A stretch of 64,000 bases of DNA from Lactonifactor sp. BIOML-A5 (GCF_009677585.1 NZ_WKYV01000003.1:124001-188000); one strand, 5' to 3'. Positions 1-8,770 are shown, counted from the stretch's first letter. Translations and numbers: made by a program. The notes: a model not told the origin generated them from the letters alone.

Positions 1-45
1 CGCCAGAAGCAGAATCCTGATCAGATACCACCTTGCCGTTCTCAA
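1..45 (-). CDS. Probable start of an FtsX/MacB-like permease (partial, cut by window edge)
   Basis: Only 15 codons are visible. A TTG start overlaps the TGA stop of the membrane fusion protein gene (TTGA overlap) and opens a frame reading LRTARWYLIRILLLA: basic residues and an aromatic, followed by the beginning of a hydrophobic helix. This resembles the N-terminus of FtsX/MacB-type ABC permeases, which commonly follow HlyD-like fusion protein genes. The AAGGAG upstream is only two bases from the TTG, so the start is uncertain. No domain can be recognised from so short a piece; the call rests on context and the look of the N-terminus. Confidence 0.35.
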   Translation of the reverse strand, partial: MRTARWYLIRILLLA

Positions 46-1385
46 GACTCCTTCAGCCGCACCCGGCTGCCTCCGGCTATGCTTCTGTCCGAGGACACCA
101 CCACCTGCTGCCCTTCAGAAAGACTCCCCTCCTTCAGCGCAGCATACATATCATTTTTATCCTCTACCTCTACCTTTACCTCTCTCACAGACAGCTCTCG
201 TCCCAGCACATTCTCCTGTTCTTCCAGAACATAGACAAAGGTACCGCTGTTATTCTCCCCCAACGCCTGTACAGGAATACAGAAGGCATAGGCAGACGAA
301 CGTTTTTCCGCGGTCATTCTGGCGGAAGTGCCAATCTCCAGGGTGCAGCCGGAAAGAGATACAGTTACATCCAGAAGCTCTCCGTTCTCTGCATTTTCTC
401 CCAATGAGCTGATGGCAAGTCCGCCTTCTTTTTCTCTGGTATCCGGATTTTCCAGAGTAACCTCCATGTTTTTCTGCAGATACTCACCCTGACTTTTGTC
501 TACCTGAGCCACAAACCTGCATCCCTCCGAAAGATCTGCCAGAAGTACGGCTGCGTCCTGTCCTGTTATCTGTCCGGCAGATATCTGAAGCCCGGTAACG
601 ATACCTTCCTCAGGCGACGCAACTTCTCCATTTTTATCGGCCAAGCGTTCCAGCTTCTCCATTTTTTCCTCTGTCTGCGCAATTTCTCCCTGTTTTATCT
701 CCTGTGTATTGTCCGCCGGCTCGGGCATCATGGCGTCTTCTATCGCTCTTTTGGCAGCAGTCAGACTTTCCTCTCTGACAGTCAGGGCCTGGTCATAAGT
801 TTTCTGTGCTGCATCCACGCTGTCTGCCAGTGCATCCTCCGACTGTCCGCCTTCAGACGCTTCCCCCCCCTCCTGGTAATTGTAATATTCCTCCAGCCGC
901 TCTCTGGCCTTCACAAGTTCTGCCTCAGCCCATGCAATATCCTGATCCTTTTCTTCTGATATCCTCTCATAATCCTCCTGCGCCCTTTGTCTGGCCAATT
1001 CCTTTTTTTCCTGCGCCAACTCTGCGTTTTGGACCGCAGCTTCCAGCTCCAGCTGAAGTTTTGAGAGCTCCTGTCTGCTCTCCTGGATCTGTTCCTGTAA
1101 TCGCTCCATATCCAGCTGAAACAGAATATCACCCGCTTTCACCTTTTCTCCCTCATGGACCATAATCCTTTCCACTCGCTGTTCAGCCTCTGTAAAAACT
1201 GGCAGCTCCCTATTGGCTTGAATCTTCCCTTCCGCCGTAACTTTATGTGTGATCATGCCGTTCACCGGACTTGCAGCCGTTATCTGAGCCACTGTAATAC
1301 TGGAAGCGGCTCTAGAAATCAGTGTACAGATCAGCATGGCAAGAAAGAAAAATCCAGTTAGTTTCGGCAACCTTTTTTTCTCCAT
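42..1385 (-). CDS. HlyD-like membrane fusion protein (efflux adaptor)
   Basis: The product is 447 residues. A single hydrophobic segment at about residues 9-28 anchors it in the membrane. The first half of a biotinyl-lipoyl-like domain follows (about 45-75, around VERIMVHEGEKVKAGD), then a long charged coiled coil (about 76-215, rich in Glu, Gln, Lys), then the second lipoyl half (PEEGIVTGLQISAGQ) and a beta-barrel region. This is the adaptor architecture of ABC-type efflux systems. The open frame extends further 5' but overlaps the permease gene; the ATG at 1385 is chosen because GAGGAGG lies just upstream. The gene is the fourth of a minus-strand operon and its stop overlaps the next start. 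Finding an export adaptor behind carbohydrate-import-type permeases is unusual. Family call firm, substrate unknown. Confidence 0.85.
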   Translation of the reverse strand: MEKKRLPKLTGFFFLAMLICTLISRAASSITVAQITAASPVNGMITHKVTAEGKIQANRELPVFTEAEQRVERIMVHEGEKVKAGDILFQLDMERLQEQIQESRQELSKLQLELEAAVQNAELAQEKKELARQRAQEDYERISEEKDQDIAWAEAELVKARERLEEYYNYQEGGEASEGGQSEDALADSVDAAQKTYDQALTVREESLTAAKRAIEDAMMPEPADNTQEIKQGEIAQTEEKMEKLERLADKNGEVASPEEGIVTGLQISAGQITGQDAAVLLADLSEGCRFVAQVDKSQGEYLQKNMEVTLENPDTREKEGGLAISSLGENAENGELLDVTVSLSGCTLEIGTSARMTAEKRSSAYAFCIPVQALGENNSGTFVYVLEEQENVLGRELSVREVKVEVEDKNDMYAALKEGSLSEGQQVVVSSDRSIAGGSRVRLKES

Positions 1386-1396
1386 CTTTCCCTCCT

Positions 1397-2260
1397 CTAG
1401 CCTTTCACTGCGGTGGCCGCAATCCCCATTTCCAGATATTCTCTGCCCCAAAAAAATGCCAGCATAGCAGGTACCATAGCAACTGCAGCGGCAGTAAGAG
1501 CAATTCCTGCCTGCCCGGGGCCAATATCCGGCAGGTACAGAGAGAGCGGCCACAACTCCTTGGTCTTGAGAAATGCCATGGGCTGTTCTATTAAATTCCA
1601 GTATTCCAAAAAACCCAGTACCAGCGCGGATACAATCCCAGCCGTTCCCATAGGAACGCCCATATAAGCAAAAATCTGCCATTCGCCGGCTCCGTCCAGC
1701 CTGGCTGCCTCTAACATTTCCTCCGGTATTCCTCTAAAAAACTGAAAGATTATAAAAACAGGAAATGGAGAAAAAATCAGGGGCAGAATAATGCCCAGAT
1801 GGGTATCCAGCAGATGAAGTTTATCTAATACCAGGTAATTAGACAACATCAGCACCTGAAAAGGCATCACCATCAGGAGAATGTAGAGAGCAAAAAGTGT
1901 ATCCCTGCCCGGGAATCTGCCCCTGGCCAGGCCCCAGGCAGCAGGAATGCTGATAAGTATCTGACCTGCCAGGATACCTCCCGCCAGCTTTACAGAATTC
2001 CAGAACATTACAAAGAATTCCGGTGAATCCAGAAGGAGCTGGGCCCACCACCGCAGGGTGGGGTAACCGGGCACCACCGGGAGGCAGGCCATCCCCTCCG
2101 CTCCGGCAAGGGCCGGACCCAGCAGCTCCTGCAGTTGGGCCTTCCCGCATACAGAACCTGCCAGAAGAAACCAAACAGGATAGACACAGACCAGCAATAC
2201 TGCACCTGTTATCCCTGCCGCCACTTTTTCCAGTATTTTATTTCCTAATCTTGTTGTCAT
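1397..2260 (-). CDS. Carbohydrate-type ABC transporter permease (MalG-like)
   Basis: The product has 287 residues and about six membrane segments. The EAA loop reads EEMLEAARLDGAGEWQIF (about residues 177-194), the contact site for the transport ATPase in binding-protein-dependent importers of the MalG family. The segment at about 45-70 (Pro/Gly-rich, with LGPALAGAEG) is the outward-facing P1 loop. It lies 12 bases downstream of the MalF-like gene and the fusion protein gene follows 11 bases after it, so all are probably cotranscribed. No ATPase gene is in this operon within the window; such importers often share one ATPase encoded elsewhere (MsmX type), or it may lie left of the window. Substrate cannot be read from sequence. 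Confidence 0.85.
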   Translation of the reverse strand: MTTRLGNKILEKVAAGITGAVLLVCVYPVWFLLAGSVCGKAQLQELLGPALAGAEGMACLPVVPGYPTLRWWAQLLLDSPEFFVMFWNSVKLAGGILAGQILISIPAAWGLARGRFPGRDTLFALYILLMVMPFQVLMLSNYLVLDKLHLLDTHLGIILPLIFSPFPVFIIFQFFRGIPEEMLEAARLDGAGEWQIFAYMGVPMGTAGIVSALVLGFLEYWNLIEQPMAFLKTKELWPLSLYLPDIGPGQAGIALTAAAVAMVPAMLAFFWGREYLEMGIAATAVKG

Positions 2261-2272
2261 TAATCTCCCCTC

Positions 2273-3151
2273 TTATGTCTGTATTTTCCACGTCCGCATA
2301 AGAAGCAGTACCAGCAAAAAGATGACGGCGGCACAGGAAACTGAGGCTGCCGCCATCTTATCCAGCGACATATTTAAAAACCAGTTGTTAAACAGGTGCT
2401 GAAGCAGGTACATACTCTCATGAGGATAATCCCCCGCCGCCAGATATGCTTCGCGAAATACTTTAAATGAATTTAAGACAGATAACACAGTTATCGTGAA
2501 CAGAGAAGGCAGCAGGCTGGGCAGCGTAATCTTCCACAGGCACTGCCACTGCCCTGCCCCGTCTACCCGGGCCGCGTCATACAGACAGGGCGGAATCTGC
2601 GCAATTCCCGCGGTCCAGAGAATTACATTATACCCCAGGTTTTTCCAAACGTAACTAAACACCAGAACCCCAAATGCATAGCCGGAATTCATCCAGTCTG
2701 TCTGTCCTCTGTGAAATAACATCAGAAAACTGTTCAGTACACCCTGCTGATGAAACATTACCCGCCACAGAAGTACAGCGGAGGCAACCGGTATGGCCAA
2801 GGGAACCAGCATACAGCTTTTCATCACGCCCCTGCGGGCGTATCTCACAACAAACAGCGCCATACCAAGAGACAGAATAATCATCAGAGGGATACAAACA
2901 AGTTCAAACTTTATGGTATTGCCCAAGGCCAGATGGAAAGCACTGTTGGAGAACGTCTGCCTGTAATTCTCCAGTCCCACCCATCCTCCCCCCACCGCTC
3001 CGGTGAAGGACCTTCTGATTACATCCAGAAAGGGAAATAGAATAAAGATCACAATTCCAATAAAACTGGGGATGACAAAAGGTAATCCCGACCAAGTTCT
3101 GTATTTCGGCCCCCGCATTTCAGCTTTTTTTTGCTTGTCACTCATATACAT
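2273..3151 (-). CDS. Carbohydrate-type ABC transporter permease (MalF/UgpA-like)
   Basis: The product has 292 residues with a cytoplasmic basic N-terminus, a first membrane helix at about 22-45 and about five more. The EAA-type loop (CLYDAARVDGAGQWQCLWKI, about 188-207) has the Ala-Ala and Asp-Gly-Ala of the family. It pairs with the MalG-like permease 12 bases downstream to form the heterodimeric channel. Two in-frame ATGs (residues 1 and 3) are six bases apart and neither has a strong ribosome site, so the start is uncertain by two residues. The preceding gene, the solute-binding lipoprotein, ends only a few bases upstream, the standard binding protein-MalF-MalG order. Confidence 0.85.
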   Translation of the reverse strand: MYMSDKQKKAEMRGPKYRTWSGLPFVIPSFIGIVIFILFPFLDVIRRSFTGAVGGGWVGLENYRQTFSNSAFHLALGNTIKFELVCIPLMIILSLGMALFVVRYARRGVMKSCMLVPLAIPVASAVLLWRVMFHQQGVLNSFLMLFHRGQTDWMNSGYAFGVLVFSYVWKNLGYNVILWTAGIAQIPPCLYDAARVDGAGQWQCLWKITLPSLLPSLFTITVLSVLNSFKVFREAYLAAGDYPHESMYLLQHLFNNWFLNMSLDKMAAASVSCAAVIFLLVLLLMRTWKIQT

Positions 3152-3158
3152 TGCAACC

Positions 3159-5432
3159 CTATCTTTCTGCCAGATATAGCTTTACAGTATCCGCCGCTTT
3201 TTCTGCCGCTTCCTCAGGAGTTATTGTCCCCTCTGTACAGCTGTTTGCCTGCTCCAGCACTGCCTGTCGGATTCTTTCGTCCGTCAGGGCCGGTGCGGCA
3301 AAGTTTTCTGCTTCCTTCATAAATGCATCCAGTTCCCCCTGGTCCAGATTTTCCAGATACATGGTTATAGTTTCACCGGGATTTCGGGGGTCTTCGGCGC
3401 CTCTGATATCCTCTGCAAAATTATCTGCCTCAAGAAGCCTTGCCATTGCCTTTTTATTTACCGGAAGTCCGGTGTTCCCGGAGTACCCCTGGGCTGTATC
3501 CTTAAGAAGAAACTCCAGAAAACTTACGGCCAGCTCTGTCTCGCTCCCTTTTGCGTTTACTCCTGCAATAGACACAGGAAGATAAGCGTTTCCGTTTTCC
3601 CCGGAAAAAGGCTTATACCCTACAGTCCCTGTCTCCTGCCTCGCTTTGGCAAGCATGGCCACCCCCTCGGGATCTCTTATATTTCCAAAGTTCAGGAATG
3701 AGGCGCCGCTGTAAGGCATCAGCAGATCCCCTGTAATGTTAGTTATATACTCCATGTATTCCACGGTGTCCCCATCATACAAGGTATCCTCCTCATGGCT
3801 GTCCACACGGTGAAGCCGCTTCACCTGCAGGTAAAAATCCGCCAGCCTCTCCGTATTCACTCCCCCCTCCTCGGTCAGCCAGGAAGATGAGCAGGCATCG
3901 TTAAGCTGTGCCGCCATAAATCTGCCACTGTTTTTCTCACTGATAATCGTTTGATCCGGGTACTCATCACGAAGTCTTTCCGCTTCATCTGCCAGGGTTT
4001 TCAGATCTATAATCCGCTCCAGGGAATCATCCGTTGCCTCCGCTACAGGTACAGAAAACCGCAGGGGCACCGCATATAATTTGCTATCCCTTGCTAGTCC
4101 TGAAGTAATGTTGGTATACAGGCCTTCTGAATCATCCACTTTTTTCACAATGCCGGTAATATCCTCCAGGATTCCCTTTTCAATATAGGCGTCCAGAGGG
4201 GTACCATCCAACAGCAGAAGATCTGGCCCCTTACCCGCCATAATCTCCGTATTTAAAATCCGAAGGACATCTGATACCGTTTTCTGGCTGTCTGCCTCCA
4301 GGCCTACTTCATACCGGATATAAAGATTTGGATGATTTTTCTGATACTGAGTGATGGCCTTCCTGAAATCCCCGTCTTCATAGAGTGAATAAACCTTTAA
4401 TTCCTTTTCCGGGATGGTTGAGACTTCTGGATCGTACGTATATTTCAGAAGCTTATCCCCGTCATCTCCTGTTGCCAGAATATAAAATTCACTGTCTCCT
4501 GTCATCTCCATAGCCTTAAATTCCATATCAGGGCTTCCCAGAGAGGTCAGTCCGCCGTCTATGATTTTCTCCGCTATGTTTCCATCTTTTATATGGCAAT
4601 ACACCCCGGTATCCCCGCAGAAAAAAAGGGTGTCTGGATCTTCACCTCCATAGAAGATAACAGGTGCCGCATCTGCATTTCCCTGCCGGTCACCCAGTTC
4701 CAGTCCGCTCTGCTCTATGGCACTGGCAAGCCCTTTATCAGGAGCTGCCACAAGTCCGCTCTCCAGATCATATTCTGTCACCTTTCCTTTCCAGTCTACG
4801 GCATACAGCCGGCTGCCGGCAGTTCCGTAGTAGGAGGTCTGCAGGCTGCTTTCCACGATTTCCCCCGCATCCCCGGTTTTCAGATCCACCTTTATTACGC
4901 GGAAGCCTGCCTGAAGATAAAAGTCCCCCTGGGATGTATAATTAAGCTGAGAGACAAGCTCGGAGGGATCCGACTGATAGGGAGACGCACTGACCTCCCC
5001 GGTATTACTGACATAAAAATATTTGATATCCACATTTTTATCTGCCCTTTCCAGATATGCCAGCACTGCCGCACCGCCTTCAGGAGAAAGAGCAATACTC
5101 GCCAGATTTGCACAAGTTACATAGCCGGTCAGGTCAATCTCTATATTGTATACCTTTTCCCAGGTATCTCCCTTTTCTTTCATTTCCCATACAGCCAGCC
5201 CTTCTCCGGGATCCTGAACTGCAATGCGTATGACTCCGTCTGTACCTTTTACCATATCAAATACTTTTGTATGCTCCGGCAGCTTTACTTCTGTCTCCAG
5301 ATACCTTCCCCGGGTATCCGTCTCTTTTTCCTTTTCTTTATCAGAAGCATCCCCAAAGCAGCCTGTCAGGCAGAAAAGCAATGCTGCAAACACCACTGCC
5401 AGCCAGCGTATTTTCTTTCCTCTTCTTTTCAT
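3159..5432 (-). CDS. Large extracellular solute-binding lipoprotein with N-terminal propeller-like domain
   Basis: The product is 757 residues, much longer than the usual 400-450 for this class. It has a type II signal peptide with lipobox LTGC at about residue 25. Residues about 45-335 form a repetitive beta-rich region with alternating short hydrophobic strands and Gly/Asp turns (for example YDLESG, LYAVDW, SEFYILATGDDGDKLLKY), which reads like a propeller. Residues about 340-757 resemble SBP_bac_1 family proteins (KAITQYQKNHPNLYI, MAGKGPDLLLLDG, YAVPLRFSVP, FLEFLL, LPVNKKA). The ATG at 5432 is chosen over one six bases upstream because GGGAGG then sits nine bases away. First gene of the operon, read away from the two-component system. 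The propeller could be a ligand-sensing or partner-binding module (inference). Confidence 0.75.
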   Translation of the reverse strand: MKRRGKKIRWLAVVFAALLFCLTGCFGDASDKEKEKETDTRGRYLETEVKLPEHTKVFDMVKGTDGVIRIAVQDPGEGLAVWEMKEKGDTWEKVYNIEIDLTGYVTCANLASIALSPEGGAAVLAYLERADKNVDIKYFYVSNTGEVSASPYQSDPSELVSQLNYTSQGDFYLQAGFRVIKVDLKTGDAGEIVESSLQTSYYGTAGSRLYAVDWKGKVTEYDLESGLVAAPDKGLASAIEQSGLELGDRQGNADAAPVIFYGGEDPDTLFFCGDTGVYCHIKDGNIAEKIIDGGLTSLGSPDMEFKAMEMTGDSEFYILATGDDGDKLLKYTYDPEVSTIPEKELKVYSLYEDGDFRKAITQYQKNHPNLYIRYEVGLEADSQKTVSDVLRILNTEIMAGKGPDLLLLDGTPLDAYIEKGILEDITGIVKKVDDSEGLYTNITSGLARDSKLYAVPLRFSVPVAEATDDSLERIIDLKTLADEAERLRDEYPDQTIISEKNSGRFMAAQLNDACSSSWLTEEGGVNTERLADFYLQVKRLHRVDSHEEDTLYDGDTVEYMEYITNITGDLLMPYSGASFLNFGNIRDPEGVAMLAKARQETGTVGYKPFSGENGNAYLPVSIAGVNAKGSETELAVSFLEFLLKDTAQGYSGNTGLPVNKKAMARLLEADNFAEDIRGAEDPRNPGETITMYLENLDQGELDAFMKEAENFAAPALTDERIRQAVLEQANSCTEGTITPEEAAEKAADTVKLYLAER

Positions 5433-5508
5433 AAGCATCAGCCTCCCTCTTTGTATTAGTACCTGTACACCCGGGCAGGACAGACAGGTATTTTTCTGTT
5501 ATATAGGT

Positions 5509-5539
5509 ATCATAGCACAACAACCTCTATCTACCCTCT
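5509..5539 (-). promoter_or_regulatory. Promoter and 11-bp-phased direct repeats upstream of the lipoprotein operon
   Basis: Read on the minus strand, AGAGGGT (5539-5533) and AGAGGTT (5528-5522) start exactly 11 bp apart and are followed by a -10-like TATGAT (5514-5509). The repeats cover the position where a -35 would lie, and no good -35 hexamer is present. That is the layout expected of a promoter activated by an OmpR-family regulator. The same motif occurs on the opposite strand in front of the regulator gene. Confidence 0.6.
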
Positions 5540-5603
5540 AAGGGTTCCTGCCTATTTGCCTTAAGGATTTTTAGAGGTTCATTAAAGGTTTTTATGTTAT
5601 AAT
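5540..5603 (+). promoter_or_regulatory. Promoter with phased direct repeats upstream of the two-component system
   Basis: GG-centred half sites occur at 5543 (AAGGGTT), 5565 (TTAAGGATT), 5576 (TTAGAGGTT) and 5587 (TTAAAGGTT), spaced 22, 11 and 11 bp. A perfect -10, TATAAT, lies at 5598-5603. The -35 position (5575-5580) is occupied by a repeat rather than by TTGACA. One-turn-spaced direct repeats overlapping -35 are typical of OmpR/PhoB-type response regulator binding, so autoactivation is likely (inference). Confidence 0.65.
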
Positions 5604-5638
5604 TGCTGCAATAGGATAAGGGAAAGGAACACCTCATT

Positions 5639-6319
5639 ATGAGAATACTGCTGATAGAAGACGATAAAAAACTGTGTGATACCCTGACATACCAGCTGGA
5701 ACGGGAGAATATCCGCACTGATGTGTGCCACAGAGGGACGGATGGGTTGGATCTGATGCTGTCCGGCGGCTATGATCTGGTCCTGCTGGACCGTATGCTC
5801 CCCTCATTGGACGGTATTTCTGTGCTGAAAGCCGCCCGGAAAGGAGGAATGCAGACACCAGTAATCTTTCTTACGGCTCTGGGAGAACTTCAGGATAAAA
5901 TCAATGGACTGGACTGCGGCGCTGACGACTATATAGTAAAACCATTTGCCTTTGAAGAGCTTATGGCGCGTATCCGTACCATCTTCCGCAGACCCCAGAA
6001 TCTTGTGGCACAGACGGATCTTTCATATGGGGATCTCTGCTACCGTCCCGGGGAAAATGTGCTTACCGGGCCAGGGGGACAGTGTACCCTTTCCAAACGG
6101 GAAGGGGATTTATTTGAGTTGTTTATCAGAAACCACGGCAATACCGTGCCCAGGGACGCTATCTTTTCCAGAGTCTGGGGTCCGGGTGCTCCTGTAGAGG
6201 ACGGTAATCTGGACAACTATATCCATTTTATCCGGAGGCGTCTCACTTCTGTGGACAGCACAGTCACCCTGAAGACCATCCGCGGAGTCGGCTATCGATT
6301 GGAGTATGCCAATGTTTAA
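5639..6319 (+). CDS. OmpR-family DNA-binding response regulator
   Basis: The product has 226 residues. The N-terminal receiver domain (1-115) shows the acidic pair after MRILLIEDD, the phospho-acceptor Asp51 in LLDRMLP, the switch Thr in FLTA and the conserved Lys in VKPF. The C-terminal winged helix (about 125-222) ends in the classic TIRGVGYRL. GGAAAGGAA precedes the ATG. The sensor kinase gene overlaps its 3' end, so the pair is translationally coupled. Its likely targets are its own promoter and the divergent lipoprotein-permease-fusion protein operon, since both carry the same phased repeats. Family certain, stimulus unknown. Confidence 0.93.
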   Translation: MRILLIEDDKKLCDTLTYQLERENIRTDVCHRGTDGLDLMLSGGYDLVLLDRMLPSLDGISVLKAARKGGMQTPVIFLTALGELQDKINGLDCGADDYIVKPFAFEELMARIRTIFRRPQNLVAQTDLSYGDLCYRPGENVLTGPGGQCTLSKREGDLFELFIRNHGNTVPRDAIFSRVWGPGAPVEDGNLDNYIHFIRRRLTSVDSTVTLKTIRGVGYRLEYANV

Positions 6320-7613
6320 ACGCCTTCACAAACAATTCGCCCTGTTTTCCACTGGGATTACCAGTCTGATTTTAGCCGCCATGACCTTTGTATGCCTGTT
6401 TATCTCAGAAACAGATGCTTCGAGGGAGAGTTATCTGACATTTCATACGAATACGAATACCATGCTTTCCTATCTGAGCAGTCAGTCCATTATTTCCCAC
6501 CAGTGGCTTCTTGAGATGGAGGACAATTACGGGGTACACATTCGGATTACCGACAATGGAAAGGAGCTTTTTTACCGGACCCTTGACAGCGGCACAAAAG
6601 CTCCCCGACTATTTGCTCTGGCTGAGGAAAAAGCAGCGGAATCTTACGGTGTTGATGTCTCGGACAGCAACAGGAATCAATACACGGCCAATACCGCTGT
6701 TTTTACTCTGGACACCCCCTCCTGTTATGCAGCCGTATCTCTCCTCCCTAGAGAGTCCGGGAGCCTCTCTGCCACCATTGTGTACCCACTGGACAGGGAA
6801 AGGGAACAGGTACTGCGGAGGCGGATGCTCTTTTTGGGTGCAGCTGGCTGCGGGGTCCTCCTTCTCTGGATTTTTTCCTGGTTTTTCACCCGGAGACTGA
6901 TAAAGCCCCTGGAGGAAGGACAGAAAAAGCAGAACCAATTTATCGCAGCAGCCTCCCACGAGCTGCGTACGCCTCTGGCAGTCATTCTTTCCAGCACTTC
7001 TGCCCTGAGGGGAACCCCTCCTAAAAAGCAGGAGCAGTTCCTTTCCCATATCCAGGAGGAAGGAGAACGGATGAACCGGCTGATCGGTGATCTACTCTCC
7101 CTCTCCAGTGCGGACAGCCAATCCTGGGTCATACACCCGGAAAGGGCTGAACCTGATACGCTTCTATTAAATATTTACGAGAAATATCAGCCTCTGGCCC
7201 ATGAAAAGGGCCTGCACTGGAACGTTCTTCTTCCCGATACACCGGTCCCCGTTCAACACTGGGACAGCGGCAGAATCAGCCAGGTTCTGGGGATACTGGC
7301 AGATAACGCGGTCAGCTATACACCATCGGGAGGCAGTGTCTCTCTGGAGCTCCATATGAAAAAAGGGGGGCTGGAATACCGCATCTGCGACAGCGGGCCC
7401 GGAATTCCGGACAAAGAAAAAAGCGCCGTTTTCCAGCGCTTTTACCGTTTGGATGAATCCCATCATGATAAAGAACATTTTGGTTTGGGACTTTGTATTG
7501 CAGAAGAGATCGTGGGGATGCACAAAGGCAGGATCTCTGTGGAGGATACCCCGGGAGGAGGCGCCTCCTTTGTTGTCCGGCTCCAGACAAATGTCTACAG
7601 CATCAACCGGTAG
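6312..7613 (+). CDS. Membrane sensor histidine kinase partnering the OmpR-type regulator
   Basis: The product has 433 residues from the ATG at 6312, preceded by GGAG at a good distance; an ATG six bases earlier is possible. The first membrane helix is at about 8-32, an extracellular sensor region of about 135 residues follows, and the second helix is at about 172-193. The H box FIAAASHELRTPLAV holds the phosphorylated His, and the ATPase domain shows an N box (LADNAVSYT), a G1 box (CDSGPGIP) and HFGLGLCIAEEI. It overlaps the regulator gene by 8 bases. Its 3' end overlaps the convergent alcohol dehydrogenase gene by 19 bases, leaving no room for a separate terminator. Confidence 0.92.
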   Translation: MFKRLHKQFALFSTGITSLILAAMTFVCLFISETDASRESYLTFHTNTNTMLSYLSSQSIISHQWLLEMEDNYGVHIRITDNGKELFYRTLDSGTKAPRLFALAEEKAAESYGVDVSDSNRNQYTANTAVFTLDTPSCYAAVSLLPRESGSLSATIVYPLDREREQVLRRRMLFLGAAGCGVLLLWIFSWFFTRRLIKPLEEGQKKQNQFIAAASHELRTPLAVILSSTSALRGTPPKKQEQFLSHIQEEGERMNRLIGDLLSLSSADSQSWVIHPERAEPDTLLLNIYEKYQPLAHEKGLHWNVLLPDTPVPVQHWDSGRISQVLGILADNAVSYTPSGGSVSLELHMKKGGLEYRICDSGPGIPDKEKSAVFQRFYRLDESHHDKEHFGLGLCIAEEIVGMHKGRISVEDTPGGGASFVVRLQTNVYSINR

Positions 7614-8770
7614 ATATTGGCAACGTCCTCCTCGTTGAGTTTGACAAAACCACCCAGCGTTCCGTTTCTTACATCGCCCCAGCAGGCAGCATGGGCCAGC
7701 TTTTCAATGTCCTCCTCCCTGGCTCCAAGTTCCCGGAAATTTTCTGGCATGCCTATGGAGCTAAGGAAGTTTTTAAATGCCTGAATGCCCGCCTTGGCTG
7801 TCTCCTCCGGATGTGCAAAATCCATGGGGCATCCCCAAACCCGGGATGCAGCCTGGGCAAACCGCATCACATTGTGCCCCATATTGTAGGTCATTACCGC
7901 AGGCATAACCACTGCAAGTCCGGCCCCGTGGGCACAGTCATAAAGGGCGGATAGCTCATGTTCCACATCATGGCTGGTCCAGTCCTGGGTTCTTCCCACG
8001 CCGCAGGAATTATTATGAGCCATCATGCCCGCCCACATGATATTGGCCCTGGCCTGGTAGTCATTTGGATCCGCAATTACCTTCGGCCCCTCATGAATCA
8101 TGGTCATCATAAGGGCCTCTATCATGCGGTCCGTAACCTCCACATCCTGGGTATTCGTCATATACCGCTCGTATAAATGCGCCATAATATCAGTTATACC
8201 GCAGGCGGTCTGATAGGGAGGCAGCGTTTGGGTCAGGGCCGGGTTCAGAATGGAGAACCTGGGCCGCAGTCCTTCGCCTGTTGCACCTCTCTTATACATG
8301 CCGTCTTCACAGGTAATTACAGAGTCGGGAGAACCCTCGCTTCCCGCCGCACTGATGGTGAGAATGGTCCCCACGGGGAGTGCCTGTTCTACAAGCTTTC
8401 CCTGATAATAATCCCAGAAGTCGCCGTCATAGACTGCTCCCGCTGCGATTGCCTTGGAAGAGTCTATGGTGCTTCCTCCGCCCACTGCCAGGATAAAGTC
8501 GATTTTTTCCTTCTTGCAGATCTCAATTCCCTCATAGACCAGCCCGCTTCTTGGGTTCGGCTTCACACCTCCAAGTTCCGTATAGGTAATCCCTTCTTTT
8601 TCAAGAGATACCTTTACTCTCTCCAGAAGGCCGGAGCGGACCACGGAGCCTCCACCGTAGTGGAGCAGAACTTTAGTTCCTCCGAATCTTTTCACGTAAT
8701 GTCCCGCTTCCTTCTCTGTATCTTTGCCGAACACGAAATATGTCGGTGCATAAAATGTAAAATTATCCAT
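7595..8770 (-). CDS. Iron-containing alcohol dehydrogenase (butanol dehydrogenase/YqhD-like)
   Basis: The product is 391 residues. Family III alcohol dehydrogenases reduce aldehydes to alcohols with NAD(P)H. The nucleotide-binding GGGS is at 97-100 (VGGGSTIDSSK), and the metal ligands Asp194, His198, His267 and His281 are all present (GITDIMAHLYE, WTSHDVEHE, DCAHGAG). The ATG at 8770 is chosen over an earlier in-frame codon because AGGAGG lies five bases upstream. It has its own promoter candidate at 8803-8831 and lies downstream of an HxlR regulator on the same strand; HxlR proteins often control redox or aldehyde-response genes, so local control is plausible (inference). Confidence 0.9.
   Translation of the reverse strand: MDNFTFYAPTYFVFGKDTEKEAGHYVKRFGGTKVLLHYGGGSVVRSGLLERVKVSLEKEGITYTELGGVKPNPRSGLVYEGIEICKKEKIDFILAVGGGSTIDSSKAIAAGAVYDGDFWDYYQGKLVEQALPVGTILTISAAGSEGSPDSVITCEDGMYKRGATGEGLRPRFSILNPALTQTLPPYQTACGITDIMAHLYERYMTNTQDVEVTDRMIEALMMTMIHEGPKVIADPNDYQARANIMWAGMMAHNNSCGVGRTQDWTSHDVEHELSALYDCAHGAGLAVVMPAVMTYNMGHNVMRFAQAASRVWGCPMDFAHPEETAKAGIQAFKNFLSSIGMPENFRELGAREEDIEKLAHAACWGDVRNGTLGGFVKLNEEDVANIYRLML

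Noticed and set aside
1386..1682. Upstream in-frame extension of the membrane fusion protein
   Set aside because: It overlaps the MalG-like permease in another frame, lacks a ribosome site and reads as a Cys/Gly-rich shadow; the ATG at 1385 has GAGGAGG.
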